A stretch of DNA of 25,639 nucleotides from SZUA-100 sp965248135 (GTDB lineage: Bacteria > Pseudomonadota > Alphaproteobacteria > Rhizobiales > Rhizobiaceae): the NCBI GenBank assembly GCA_965248135.1, contig CBDFIN010000001.1, positions 1 through 25,639 of the forward strand. Reading direction: 5' to 3'. Below are positions 1 to 6,905 of the stretch, in pieces. A program made the position numbers and the translations under genes. A model generated the notes under the pieces. The model made no database searches. It was given only the letters and a program-made list of their open reading frames with translations, and was not told where the DNA came from. How positions within the stretch are numbered: position 1 is the stretch's first letter; each line of letters starts with the position of its first letter.

Positions 1-2
1 AT

Positions 3-1493
3 GCCGGCATTGCAGTCTCTCCGATCTCACCTGCCTATGCTTTGATGTCTGCGGATTTTGGCAAACTGAAACATGTTTTCGATGTGCTCAATCCATCGAT
101 TGTCTATGTCCCGGACGGCGAAATATTTGCCACAGCCCTAACCGCTTTGGAACTTGCCGGTGTTGAACTTGTCGCCTCGGCAAGGCCATCGAGCGACCAG
201 CCGGCGACACCATTTGAGCAATTATGCCAGGTCAAAGCGACATCTCAAGTTGATGCTGCGATGGCGGCTCTTACGCCGGATACGATAACAAAAATTCTGT
301 TTACTTCGGGATCGACCGGCATGCCGAAAGGTGTGGTCAACAACCACCGCATGCTTTGTTCCAACCAACAGGCGCTGGCTCAGGTTTGGCCGTTTGTCGA
401 GGAAAGGCCCCCGATACTGGTTGACTGGCTGCCGTGGAACCACACTTTTGGCGGCAATCACAATCTCAATCTGGTGCTGCGAAACGGTGGTACGTTATAT
501 ATTGATGGTGGCAAACCGGTGCCGGGGCTGATCGAGACGACGGTCGCTAACTTGAAAGATGTCGCGCCGACACTTTATTTCAATGTGCCACGGGGTTACG
601 ATCAGCTGATCCCGTTTCTTGAGGCTGATACGGCGCTTCGCGACCATTTCTTTTCGCAGTTGGACACGGTGTTTTATGCCGCTGCCGCATTGCCGCAGAA
701 CCTTTGGCAGCGGCTGGAGAAACTTTCAATTGCCGCGCGCGGGGAAAAAATAACCATGACATCGGCCTGGGGGTCGACCGAAACCGCACCGCTGGCGACC
801 AGCGTTCATTTTCCGATCGATAAGGCCGGGGTTATCGGCCTGCCGGTTCCGGGCACCGAAATCATACTGGTGGCGAATGCCGGCAAGCAGGAAATTCGCG
901 TTCGCGGACCAAACGTCATGCCGGGCTATTATCAGCGCCCCGATCTTACCACGCAAGCTTTCGACGAAGACGGTTTTTACTGCATTGGCGATGCGGCCAA
1001 ACTGGCCGATCCGAACGATGCTACAAAGGGTGTTATATTTGATGGCCGGGTGGCAGAAGATTTCAAACTTCTTACCGGCAGCTGGGTGAGCGTCGGTTCT
1101 ATTCGTGTCGCGGCAATTGCTGCCGGAGAACCGCTAATTCAGGACGCGGTGGTCACCGGCCACGACCGCGACGAAATCGGCTTGCTGATTTTCCCCAATG
1201 CCGCCGGCATGGCAAAGGTTTCTCAATTGCCCGCCGATACACCGGTCGCACAGCTGATAGCGCACCCGCAGGTACGCGGTGAACTTGCCGCCGCAATGGC
1301 GCGCTATAATAGCGACCACCCGGCCTCCAGCCAGCGCATCGCACTTTTGTTGATAATGCAGGATATGCCACAGATGGACGCCAATGAAATAACCGACAAA
1401 GGCTATATCAACCAACGGGCGGTGATCGAAAACCGCGCCGGCATGATCGAACGGCTATATGGCGACCACGACGATGTGTTGATCATCAATTAG
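3..1493 (+). CDS. Feruloyl-CoA synthase-type AMP-forming acyl-CoA ligase (5' end outside window)
   Basis: ANL-superfamily ligase that would activate a carboxylic acid, most likely ferulate or another hydroxycinnamate, to its CoA thioester through an acyl-adenylate in the cytoplasm. The frame is already open at the window edge, and the residues before the first internal start (GIAVSPISPAYALMS) match this family, so the gene begins upstream. A TTG at 42 is only an internal codon. About 496 residues are visible against roughly 600 or more for the family. Visible motifs are the P-loop TSGSTGMPKG (303-332), the adenylate-binding SAWGSTETAP (about 762-790), and GFYCIGDAAKL followed by FDGRVAEDFKLLTGSWVSVG, the hinge region and family-typical C-terminal subdomain start. 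The GSTETAP and LTGSWVSVGS wording is what points to the feruloyl-CoA synthase branch. The hydratase/aldolase partner is not in the window, so substrate is inferred. Confidence 0.88.
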   Translation, partial: AGIAVSPISPAYALMSADFGKLKHVFDVLNPSIVYVPDGEIFATALTALELAGVELVASARPSSDQPATPFEQLCQVKATSQVDAAMAALTPDTITKILFTSGSTGMPKGVVNNHRMLCSNQQALAQVWPFVEERPPILVDWLPWNHTFGGNHNLNLVLRNGGTLYIDGGKPVPGLIETTVANLKDVAPTLYFNVPRGYDQLIPFLEADTALRDHFFSQLDTVFYAAAALPQNLWQRLEKLSIAARGEKITMTSAWGSTETAPLATSVHFPIDKAGVIGLPVPGTEIILVANAGKQEIRVRGPNVMPGYYQRPDLTTQAFDEDGFYCIGDAAKLADPNDATKGVIFDGRVAEDFKLLTGSWVSVGSIRVAAIAAGEPLIQDAVVTGHDRDEIGLLIFPNAAGMAKVSQLPADTPVAQLIAHPQVRGELAAAMARYNSDHPASSQRIALLLIMQDMPQMDANEITDKGYINQRAVIENRAGMIERLYGDHDDVLIIN

Positions 1494-1848
1494 GGCACTT
1501 GGCAAAAGTTGTCGGACAATTAAGGTGCGGAAGTCGCATCTTAACGGTTTGTGATGACACGGCGATCGCTTTAAAGAAAGTTTATCCGCATGGCGCTCGA
1601 ATGGAGGGATTTTTTCAAAGAAAAATCTCGGGAATTCGGGTCAGCCCTGAGCATTGCTCATGTGAGGACGGTGATTGAGGCGCAAAAAGCGCCGCAAAGA
1701 AGCGCCCGCAGCGGAGCGAACTAACAAAATACGTGCAAATCGCTTTCAAGCAATTGCCGTGTTTGTGATGATATCTTCTTGAACCTTGGGCTTTTCCCCG
1801 CGATAGTGCCACCAATCTCAGCATCCCTTGGCTTAAGGAGAACGCGCC
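1494..1848. other. Intergenic region with two small hairpins
   Basis: This 355-bp gap has no convincing ORF. Two perfect small inverted repeats are visible: a 7-bp stem of A/T-rich sequence (1608-1614 with 1621-1627) and GGCGC-AAAAA-GCGCC (1679-1693). Neither is followed by a T-run, so they are not clear terminators. A good Shine-Dalgarno (AAGGAG) lies just before the SDR gene start. The promoter of that gene should lie here, but no strong -35/-10 pair could be picked out. Confidence 0.5.
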
Positions 1849-2718
1849 ATGTCGCTTGCCAACCAGACCTTGTTTATTTCCGGTGGATCACGTGGCATCG
1901 GTCTTGCTGTTGCGCTCCGGGCCGCCCAGGACGGGGCCAACGTTGTGATCGCAGCCAAGACCGCCGAACCGCACCCCAAGCTGCCCGGCACAATCTATAC
2001 TGCGGCAGAGGAAATCGAAAAAGCCGGCGGCCAAGCGTTGCCGGTGATTTGCGACATTCGCCACGAGGATGCGGTATCACAAGCGGTGGCGCGTGCGGTC
2101 GGCAAATTCGGCGGTATCGATATTTGCATCAACAATGCCTCGGCCATCCAGCTTACACCGACACCGATGACCGACATGAAGCGCTATGATCTAATGCATC
2201 AGGTTAACGCGCGTGGCACTTTTCTGGTTTCCAAAACCTGCTTGCCGCATCTGAAGAAGTCACAAAACGCCCACATCCTCAATTTGTCGCCGCCGCTTGA
2301 TATGTCGGCCAAGTGGTTTTCCGGTCATGTCGCCTATACGATGGCTAAATATGGCATGTCGATGTGCACGCTCGGCATGAGCGCAGAGTTCAAGAAGGCA
2401 GGTGTCGCCGTCAATTCGCTATGGCCATTAACGGCCATCGATACGGCTGCGGTGCGCAATCTTCTTGGCGGTGATGCGGTTGCTAGAATGAGCCGGAAAC
2501 CGGAAATTCTGGCCGATGCGGCGCACGCAATCCTGATCCGTGATGCAAGCCAATGCACTGGCAATTTCTTCATCGACGAACTGCTTTTGATGGAAGAGGG
2601 CGTCACCGATTTTGCACCCTATGCGGGCGAAGGGGTGGAGATGCTGGCAGCCGACTTCTTTGTGCCGGACGAGGTGTTTGATCAGGTCTCGACCAAGGTT
2701 TTACGGGCAATTGGATGA
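1849..2718 (+). CDS. SDR-family NAD(P)-dependent oxidoreductase (HSDL2-like)
   Basis: Classical short-chain dehydrogenase/reductase of 289 aa that oxidises or reduces an alcohol/ketone with NAD(P). The N-terminal Rossmann nucleotide site GGSRGIG (residues 12-18), the structural NNAS (95-98), N120, and the catalytic set S147, Y163 and K167 (YTMAK) are all present. The sequence between the first strand and NNAS, with the insert AEPHPKLPGTIYTAAEEIE, is typical of the HSDL2-like/citronellol-dehydrogenase-like subgroup of SDRs. The ATG is preceded by AAGGAG at good spacing. It follows the acyl-CoA ligase after 355 bp and is followed by the YjbQ gene after only 4 bp, so those two are probably one transcript. 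Substrate is unknown; a link to the neighbouring CoA ligase is possible but only by proximity. Confidence 0.88.
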   Translation: MSLANQTLFISGGSRGIGLAVALRAAQDGANVVIAAKTAEPHPKLPGTIYTAAEEIEKAGGQALPVICDIRHEDAVSQAVARAVGKFGGIDICINNASAIQLTPTPMTDMKRYDLMHQVNARGTFLVSKTCLPHLKKSQNAHILNLSPPLDMSAKWFSGHVAYTMAKYGMSMCTLGMSAEFKKAGVAVNSLWPLTAIDTAAVRNLLGGDAVARMSRKPEILADAAHAILIRDASQCTGNFFIDELLLMEEGVTDFAPYAGEGVEMLAADFFVPDEVFDQVSTKVLRAIG

Positions 2719-2722
2719 GACC

Positions 2723-3133
2723 ATGCATCTGCAGGAAATCATATCGGTTGAGACCGCTGGACAGGGTCTATACGAAATTACCGACAAGGCTACCCACTTT
2801 ATGCGCGGCAGTGGCATTGCCTGCGGGCTGTTGACGCTGTTTGTGCAGCATACATCAGCCTCGCTGGTTATTCAGGAAAATGCCGACCCGGATGTCATGC
2901 GCGACCTGCAAGAGTTTTTTGCCCGCATCGTGCCCGAAAACATGCGCTGGTTGCGCCACACCAGCGAAGGGCCTGACGATATGCCGGCCCACATCAAGTC
3001 GGCATTAACGGCGACGTCGCTTTCAATACCGGTGGTTGACGGGTACATGGCGCTTGGCACCTGGCAGGGCATCTTTTTGTTTGAGCACCGGGCAAGACCG
3101 CATTCCCGTCACGTGGTGATGCATCTGAACTAG
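2723..3133 (+). CDS. YjbQ/UPF0047 family protein (secondary thiamine-phosphate synthase-like)
   Basis: Complete 136-aa member of the YjbQ family (TIGR00149/UPF0047), small trimeric proteins with a weak thiamine-phosphate synthase activity described for E. coli YjbQ; the physiological role is unclear. Family hallmarks are visible: QHTSASLVIQENADPDV (residues 42-58), the conserved H79 and H90, and GTWQGIFLFEHRARPHSRHV (112-131). The frame is open further upstream into the SDR gene, but the ATG at 2723, 4 bp after the SDR stop, fits the family N-terminus. No strong ribosome-binding site is seen, suggesting translational coupling. Its TAG stop is part of the CTAG end of an A-type palindromic repeat. 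Confidence 0.9.
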   Translation: MHLQEIISVETAGQGLYEITDKATHFMRGSGIACGLLTLFVQHTSASLVIQENADPDVMRDLQEFFARIVPENMRWLRHTSEGPDDMPAHIKSALTATSLSIPVVDGYMALGTWQGIFLFEHRARPHSRHVVMHLN

Positions 3134-3203
3134 TGGTTCTGTACCAACATTTGCATCCGCCAGCGGCTCGTACTTATGGCAAATGTTGGAATCGAACCAC
3201 TAG
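3130..3203. repeat. Palindromic repeat, type A copy 1 (CTAGTGG ends)
   Basis: A 74-bp imperfect palindrome starting CTAGTGGTTC and ending GAACCACTAG, with inner complementary arms CCAACATTTGC / GCAAATGTTGG. It stands alone, without a B or C partner. Its loop is almost identical to that of copy A3 (4726-4803). It overlaps the stop codon of the YjbQ gene and sits directly upstream of the exporter gene. Confidence 0.9.
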
Positions 3204-3228
3204 CTAGGCAGGGTTGGCAACCAGAACC

Positions 3229-3873
3229 ATGATCAATACGGCATTTGAAATAAACGCCTCCTGGCTGTTGGCGACCTATGTCATCGCCTGTTTTGCCGTG
3301 GTCATTGTGCCGGGTCCATCGGTTACGGTGATCATTGCCAATTCGCTGCGGCAAGGGCCGCGGGCTGGCCTGCTCAATGTCCTCGGCACCCAACTGGGGC
3401 TATTGCCGATGGTTCTGGTCGTCGCCTTTGGCCTGGAGACCATCACCACCCAATTGGCCGGGGTGTTTTATTGGCTAAAACTGGCCGGCGGCGCCTATCT
3501 GATTTATCTCGGCTATCGGCTGCTTCGTTCCAATGGCGGCTTTGTCAATGCCAATATTGCAGCGGTAGCGATTGGCGATGCGGCGCTGATCCGTCAGGGC
3601 TTTATTGTCATCTGGTCTAATCCGAAGGCGCTGTTGTTTTTTGGCGCCTTTATCCCGCAATTCGTCGATCCATTGGGCAATGCCGTCATGCAAACCACAA
3701 GCCTGGGTCTGATATTTATGGCCGTGGCGACCGTTTTTGACAGTATATATGCTATCATCGCGGGTAAAGCAGGGATGTTGCTTTCGCGAGGCCGGGTGCG
3801 CATGGCTGAAATATTCAGCGGCTCAATACTTGTGCTCGGGGGTGCCTGGCTGGCACTCTCCAAACAGACCTAA
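3229..3873 (+). CDS. LysE/RhtB family amino-acid exporter
   Basis: Inner-membrane translocator of the LysE superfamily, 214 aa from the ATG at 3229 (a TTG at 3214 is an alternative, with AGGG too close). Family marks are the N-terminal helix followed by VPGPSVTVIIANSLRQGPRAGL (roughly residues 27-48), GLLPMVLVVAFGLETI, the LKLAGGAYLIYLGYRLLRS helix, IWSNPKALLFFGAFIPQF in the middle and the C-terminal GGAWLALS helix. About six membrane segments are expected. Members export amino acids such as lysine, homoserine or threonine; the substrate here cannot be told. It lies between two palindromic repeat sites, with A1 26 bp upstream and A2 11 bp downstream. Confidence 0.9.
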   Translation: MINTAFEINASWLLATYVIACFAVVIVPGPSVTVIIANSLRQGPRAGLLNVLGTQLGLLPMVLVVAFGLETITTQLAGVFYWLKLAGGAYLIYLGYRLLRSNGGFVNANIAAVAIGDAALIRQGFIVIWSNPKALLFFGAFIPQFVDPLGNAVMQTTSLGLIFMAVATVFDSIYAIIAGKAGMLLSRGRVRMAEIFSGSILVLGGAWLALSKQT

Positions 3874-3883
3874 GCCGCGAATT

Positions 3884-4048
3884 CCAGTGGTTCTGTACCA
3901 ACATTTGCATCCCGTTGCAGCACCATTGTTTGCAAATGTTGGAATCGAACCACTAGCAAGATATTGAATTTAGTGGAATTCTTGAATTTGACATTTGAAA
4001 ATGAATGAAGTTGCAAGTGAGTACGAAATGTCAAATTCATTCCACTAG
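3884..4048. repeat. Composite palindromic repeat A2 + linker + B1
   Basis: Type A palindrome (3884-3956; first CTAG altered to CCAG) joined by the linker CAAGATATTGAAT to a type B palindrome (3970-4048). Type B has arms TAGTGGAATT...GAATTTGACATTTG and complementary CAAATGTCAAATTC...CCACTAG. The same A-linker-B arrangement occurs at 18621-18791 and, reversed, at 6660-6828. It lies 11 bp after the exporter stop and 56 bp before the DUF938 gene. Confidence 0.9.
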
Positions 4049-4104
4049 AGCTCGTTAGAGCGTTGGAAGTAAAACTAAAATTACAGTGAGGTTGATAAAT
4101 AACA

Positions 4105-4692
4105 ATGCTGACCTATTCCAAAGCAGCCGAGGCTAACAAGCTGCCGATTGGCGACAAGCTGGTCGAAATACTGACATCCAGCCGCAATTTGCTGGAAATC
4201 GCCAGCGGCGACGGCCAGCACGCTGTCCACATGGGGAGCCTGTTGCCTGACCTGATCTGGCAAACCAGCGACCTTGTAGAAAACCACGACGTCATCAGCG
4301 CCCGGCTAACGGCAAAGGCCGGCAAAAACGTGCTGATGCCGCTACAACTTGATGTGGCTCAAGAGATATGGCCGGTGGACAAGGTGGACGCGGTCTATGC
4401 GGCCAACGCGGTGCACATCATGTCGTGGGCGCATGTGGAGGCAATGTTTGCCGGCATCGGCCGGGTGCTTGAGGATGGCGGGCTGTTGATGCTTTATGGC
4501 GCGTATAAATATGGCGGCGGCTTCACCACCCAAAGCAATGGGCAGTTCGATTTGTGGCTGAAAAGCCGCGATCCCGTAAGCGGCATTCGCGATTTTGAAG
4601 CGGTGGACCAGCTTGCGCAGGGTATCGGACTGGTGCTTGAGGCCGATCACGCCATGCCATCCAATAATCAATTACTGGTGTGGCGGAGGTAA
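4105..4692 (+). CDS. DUF938 SAM-dependent methyltransferase-like protein
   Basis: DUF938 protein of 195 aa, full length for the family, a class I Rossmann methyltransferase-like fold of unknown substrate. It opens with the SAM-binding loop LLEIASGDGQHAVHM (residues 29-43), followed by WQTSDLVEN (the acidic strand-2 position) and VDAVYAANAVHIMSW (around 93-107), then LEDGGLLMLYGAYKYGG and FDLWLKSRDPVSGIRDFE, all typical of DUF938. The ATG at 4105 is the only start compatible with the family N-terminus; the ribosome-binding site is weak (GAGG about 13 bp away). It is bracketed by palindromic repeats: B1 upstream and A3-C downstream. Confidence 0.87.
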   Translation: MLTYSKAAEANKLPIGDKLVEILTSSRNLLEIASGDGQHAVHMGSLLPDLIWQTSDLVENHDVISARLTAKAGKNVLMPLQLDVAQEIWPVDKVDAVYAANAVHIMSWAHVEAMFAGIGRVLEDGGLLMLYGAYKYGGGFTTQSNGQFDLWLKSRDPVSGIRDFEAVDQLAQGIGLVLEADHAMPSNNQLLVWRR

Positions 4693-4725
4693 CAGCATCC
4701 GGCCCACCCTTCGAGACATACATGG

Positions 4726-4894
4726 CTAGTGGTTCTGTGCCAACATTTGCATCCGCCAGCGGCTCGTACTTATGGCAAATGTTGGAATCATAAGAACCAC
4801 TAGAATTCAATAAGTTGCTAGTGGTCTTTGTGGCCAAAACGCTTGAAAAAGAACGTGCTGAAAAGGGATTCAAGCGTTTCGGTCAGACCACTAG
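4726..4894. repeat. Composite palindromic repeat A3 + linker + C
   Basis: Type A palindrome (4726-4803) joined by AATTCAATAAGTTG to a third palindrome type, C (4818-4894). C has the same CTAGTGG/CCACTAG ends but a different core: AAACGCTTGAA on the left arm and TTCAAGCGTTT on the right arm. The linker resembles the B-to-A linker ATTCAATATCTTG at 6739-6751. The IS630 element starts 2-3 bp after the right end of C. Confidence 0.9.
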
Positions 4895-4907
4895 TACCCT
4901 GATTCAT

Positions 4908-5600
4908 CTATATTACTGGGTACAGGCTTTTGAGTTTATTCCGTGCGGCATCTGTTGAAAAGTGCCAATCGGCCTTTGCGTTGTGTTTGTTGCGGTGATT
5001 TTGCCATGCGGCGCTTTCGGTTTCAAGCAAAGCTTTATCCGAGATACGGCGATCCAGACATTGCGATGTGAGCACACTCAATTCAGTTTCGGCCATATTG
5101 AGCCATGAGCCGTGCTTTGGCGTAAAATGCCATTCAAACCGCTCAACCAGACGACGTGCTTCGCTCGGTTCGAAGGCCTGATAAAGCGAGGCGGGGCAAT
5201 GGGTGTTGAGATTATCCTGCACAAGGATGATTTTCCCGGCCCCTGCAAAATGGGTATCGGCCAGATCTTTCAGAACATGGGCATAATCAATGGCTGTGCG
5301 GCGCTTTGTTACCTTGATGTGCCGCCAGCCCTCGAGCGGAGCGAACAGCATGAACAGATTGGCGGTGCCATTGCGTTCATACTCATAATCGAAACGCTGG
5401 ACCTGACCTGGCTTCATTGGAACCGGTGTGCGGGTTTCCTTGACAAGCTGTTTTGATGTCTCGTCGAGGCAGACCAGCGGGCGTTTGGGGTCATGGGGGC
5501 GGGTATAAACCTCTAAAACATCCTCCATCGCGGCGACAAAGGCGGCGTTTTGTTTGGGGGGGATGACCCAATACTTACACCGATGGGGTTTGAGAGTGTT
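4908..5600 (-). CDS. IS630 transposase, DDE catalytic half (orfB)
   Basis: Second frame of the copy 1 transposase, about 230 aa when read from the A-run junction (NTLKPHRCKYWVIPPKQN); the first ATG-initiated ORF starts at 5528. DDE residues are in VCLDETSKQL, ILVQDNLNTH and GSWLNMAETELS, and the C-terminus is complete. Relative to orfA it is displaced +1 (equivalently -2) at the seven-A run. A full transposase therefore needs ribosomal frameshifting or loss of one A by polymerase slippage. If neither occurs, the element is dead. Confidence 0.8.
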   Translation of the reverse strand, partial: NTLKPHRCKYWVIPPKQNAAFVAAMEDVLEVYTRPHDPKRPLVCLDETSKQLVKETRTPVPMKPGQVQRFDYEYERNGTANLFMLFAPLEGWRHIKVTKRRTAIDYAHVLKDLADTHFAGAGKIILVQDNLNTHCPASLYQAFEPSEARRLVERFEWHFTPKHGSWLNMAETELSVLTSQCLDRRISDKALLETESAAWQNHRNKHNAKADWHFSTDAARNKLKSLYPVI

Positions 5601-6057
5601 TTTTTAAAACCCGACCGATTGTTGAATCGCTGGCTTTCTCAACAATGCCAAGCTCCACCACCTTTTCTTCCAGAAGCCGCAACGACCAGCGAGCATGGCC
5701 GACTGGCGGTTCAGAGCAGGCCAACTGGATAAGGCGAGCCTCCTTTTCACCATCAAATATCGGTTCAATCGGTGGCTTTTCGCGCTTCTTGCGATTGATC
5801 GCCGCCTCAAGCCCATGCTCTATCAGACGCCGACGGATACGACAAACCGTCGAAACGCTGGTCTCAAGCGCTTCGCCAATCCGTTCATCACTCCAGCCCT
5901 CACCATCCGTCGAAACATCGGCCTTCAGCAAAATCCGCGCCTTCAAAAGACGCCCGGCCGCATCGCGCCCGGTGTTGATTATGGTTTTAAGTGAACTTCT
6001 TTCCTCACTGCTCAACCGAACAACATATTTCTTTACCCCACCCGCACCAGTCACCAT
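5575..6057 (-). CDS. IS630 transposase, N-terminal DNA-binding half (orfA)
   Basis: First frame of the IS630 copy 1 transposase, 160 aa. It contains the tandem HTH region of the family: RDAAGRLLKARILLKAD, DERIGEALETSVSTVCRIRR, and RWSLRLLEEKVVELGIVEKASDSTIGRVLKK. The start ATG at 6057 gives a complete N-terminus. Homology to the family continues only up to LKK at a run of seven A (5599-5605 on the + strand as T). The remaining residues after LKK are out-of-frame read-through to a stop. The catalytic half is in another frame (4908-5600). Confidence 0.82.
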   Translation of the reverse strand: MVTGAGGVKKYVVRLSSEERSSLKTIINTGRDAAGRLLKARILLKADVSTDGEGWSDERIGEALETSVSTVCRIRRRLIEHGLEAAINRKKREKPPIEPIFDGEKEARLIQLACSEPPVGHARWSLRLLEEKVVELGIVEKASDSTIGRVLKKHSQTPSV

Positions 6058-6152
6058 AATAGCCTCAATCAGAAAAACAAAATCAATGAAGCTGAATCAG
6101 TACTCGGAAAACATGTCAAATTAAAAGAAGCGAGGCACTAGTAGTATCTATT

Positions 6153-6207
6153 AATGAACCCAACATGAACCGGGCGTTCCGTTCCGGTTCAAGCGGGATG
6201 GTTCATT
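6153..6207. promoter_or_regulatory. Two-tier imperfect palindrome upstream of the secreted-protein gene
   Basis: Nested inverted repeats: outer AATGAACC / GGTTCATT (6153-6160 with 6200-6207) and inner TGAACCGG / CCGGTTCA (6166-6173 with 6184-6191) around a 10-nt loop. It lies 45 bp upstream of the ATG at 6252 and could be an operator, an mRNA leader hairpin or another small repeat. It lacks the CTAGTGG ends of types A-C. No further copy was noticed in the window. Confidence 0.55.
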
Positions 6208-6251
6208 GTTGTTTGGTTACTTCATGACAACCAGACCAAGGAATGAATACC

Positions 6252-6653
6252 ATGATCAGCCAAGCAATTCGAACCGCCTTTTTGACCATCGCCGTTTCTG
6301 TCGCCGGCATCGCCGCATCAGCGCCATCTGCCAACGCTGGCGGGATCCAGGTGGGTATTTACCTCGGCGGAGGCGGACTAAACATGTTCGGTGGCCATCG
6401 GCGTCACAAACATGGTGGCTATGCCGATCACGGCAGCTATCGCTCCTATGGCAATGATCGGCGATGGCGTGGTCGCAGTTGCAAGCCGCGCCGGGCAAAA
6501 CGCAAGGCACGGCACATGGGCCTGCGGGATGCATATATCGCCCGTGTCAAGCGTCGCGCGATCGTGGTCAAAGGATATTACCGCGGAGAGCCAACCAAGA
6601 TAAAATTTGGCCGCTCACGGCACTGTCCTGTAATCGCCGTACGCTCCCGCTGA
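6252..6653 (+). CDS. Small secreted cationic protein of unknown function
   Basis: Unrecognised 133-aa protein with a clear Sec signal peptide: AIRTAFLTIAVSVAGIAASA followed by a likely cleavage ANA|GG near residue 28. The mature part is Gly/His/Arg-rich (GGHRRHKHGG, SYRSYG), and then has a basic C-terminal module with two cysteines, CKPRRAKRKARHMGLRDAYI ... IVVKGYYRGEPTKIKFGRSRHCPVIAVR. Similar short secreted basic proteins occur in Rhizobiales (from memory, unverified). The ATG at 6252 is preferred over 6243 because AAGGAA (6238-6243) is spaced 8 nt from it. A composite palindrome starts 7 bp after its stop. Confidence 0.72.
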   Translation: MISQAIRTAFLTIAVSVAGIAASAPSANAGGIQVGIYLGGGGLNMFGGHRRHKHGGYADHGSYRSYGNDRRWRGRSCKPRRAKRKARHMGLRDAYIARVKRRAIVVKGYYRGEPTKIKFGRSRHCPVIAVRSR

Positions 6654-6659
6654 TTCCAT

Positions 6660-6828
6660 CTAGTGGAATGAATTTGACATTTGGTACCCACTTGCAGCTT
6701 CGTTCATTTTCAAATGTCAAATTCGAAAATTCCACTAGATTCAATATCTTGCTAGTGGTTTTTTTGATTCCAACATTTGTAAATAAGGGTGCTGCAGGGG
6801 GATGCAAATGTTGGTACAAAGCCACTAG
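6660..6828. repeat. Composite palindromic repeat B2 + linker + A4 (inverted orientation)
   Basis: Same composite as at 3884-4048 and 18621-18791 but in reverse order: type B (6660-6738), linker ATTCAATATCTTG (6739-6751, the complement of the linker at the other sites), then type A (6752-6828). The A4 loop resembles A2, while A1, A3 and A5 form another loop subtype. It sits between two convergent genes. Confidence 0.9.
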
Positions 6829-6831
6829 ATT

Positions 6832-6863
6832 ATGCCCCTTTCGCGGTCCTGCGGAAGGGGCAT
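6832..6863. terminator. Strong GC hairpin between convergent genes
   Basis: Perfect 9-bp stem ATGCCCCTT / AAGGGGCAT with an additional inner CGC/GCG pairing. It lies 42 bp beyond the stop of the SIMPL gene (- strand) and after the B2-A4 repeat on the + side. No T-run follows on either strand, so it may act as a weak bidirectional terminator or a 3' mRNA stabiliser rather than a classic intrinsic terminator. Confidence 0.45.
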
Positions 6864-6905
6864 CGAGTATCGGTCAGTCAAGACCCGGCGTGAGCGTCGG
6901 TGGAT

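Larger units (their letters stand above)
4897..6100 (-). mobile_element. IS630-family insertion sequence (copy 1)
   Basis: About 1.2 kb element with two transposase frames on the - strand. Terminal inverted repeats are CTGATTCATCTATATT at the left and the complement of AATGAAGCTGAATCAG at the right (imperfect match). TA dinucleotides lie at both edges (4895-4896 and 6101-6102), as expected for IS630/Tc1-type insertion at TA, although the left end has two extra C bases before the repeat. It is inserted directly beside palindrome C. Confidence 0.82.

Noticed and set aside
1608..1693. Two hairpins after the CoA ligase gene as intrinsic terminators
   Set aside because: Stems are short and not followed by T-runs.
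3130..4894. Closely spaced palindromes considered as a CRISPR array
   Set aside because: Unit spacing is irregular, genes lie between the units, the units themselves vary in core sequence and no cas gene is present.
5645..6124. 159-codon + strand ORF over the IS630 orfA
   Set aside because: Antisense shadow of the transposase HTH half, which has clear family motifs.
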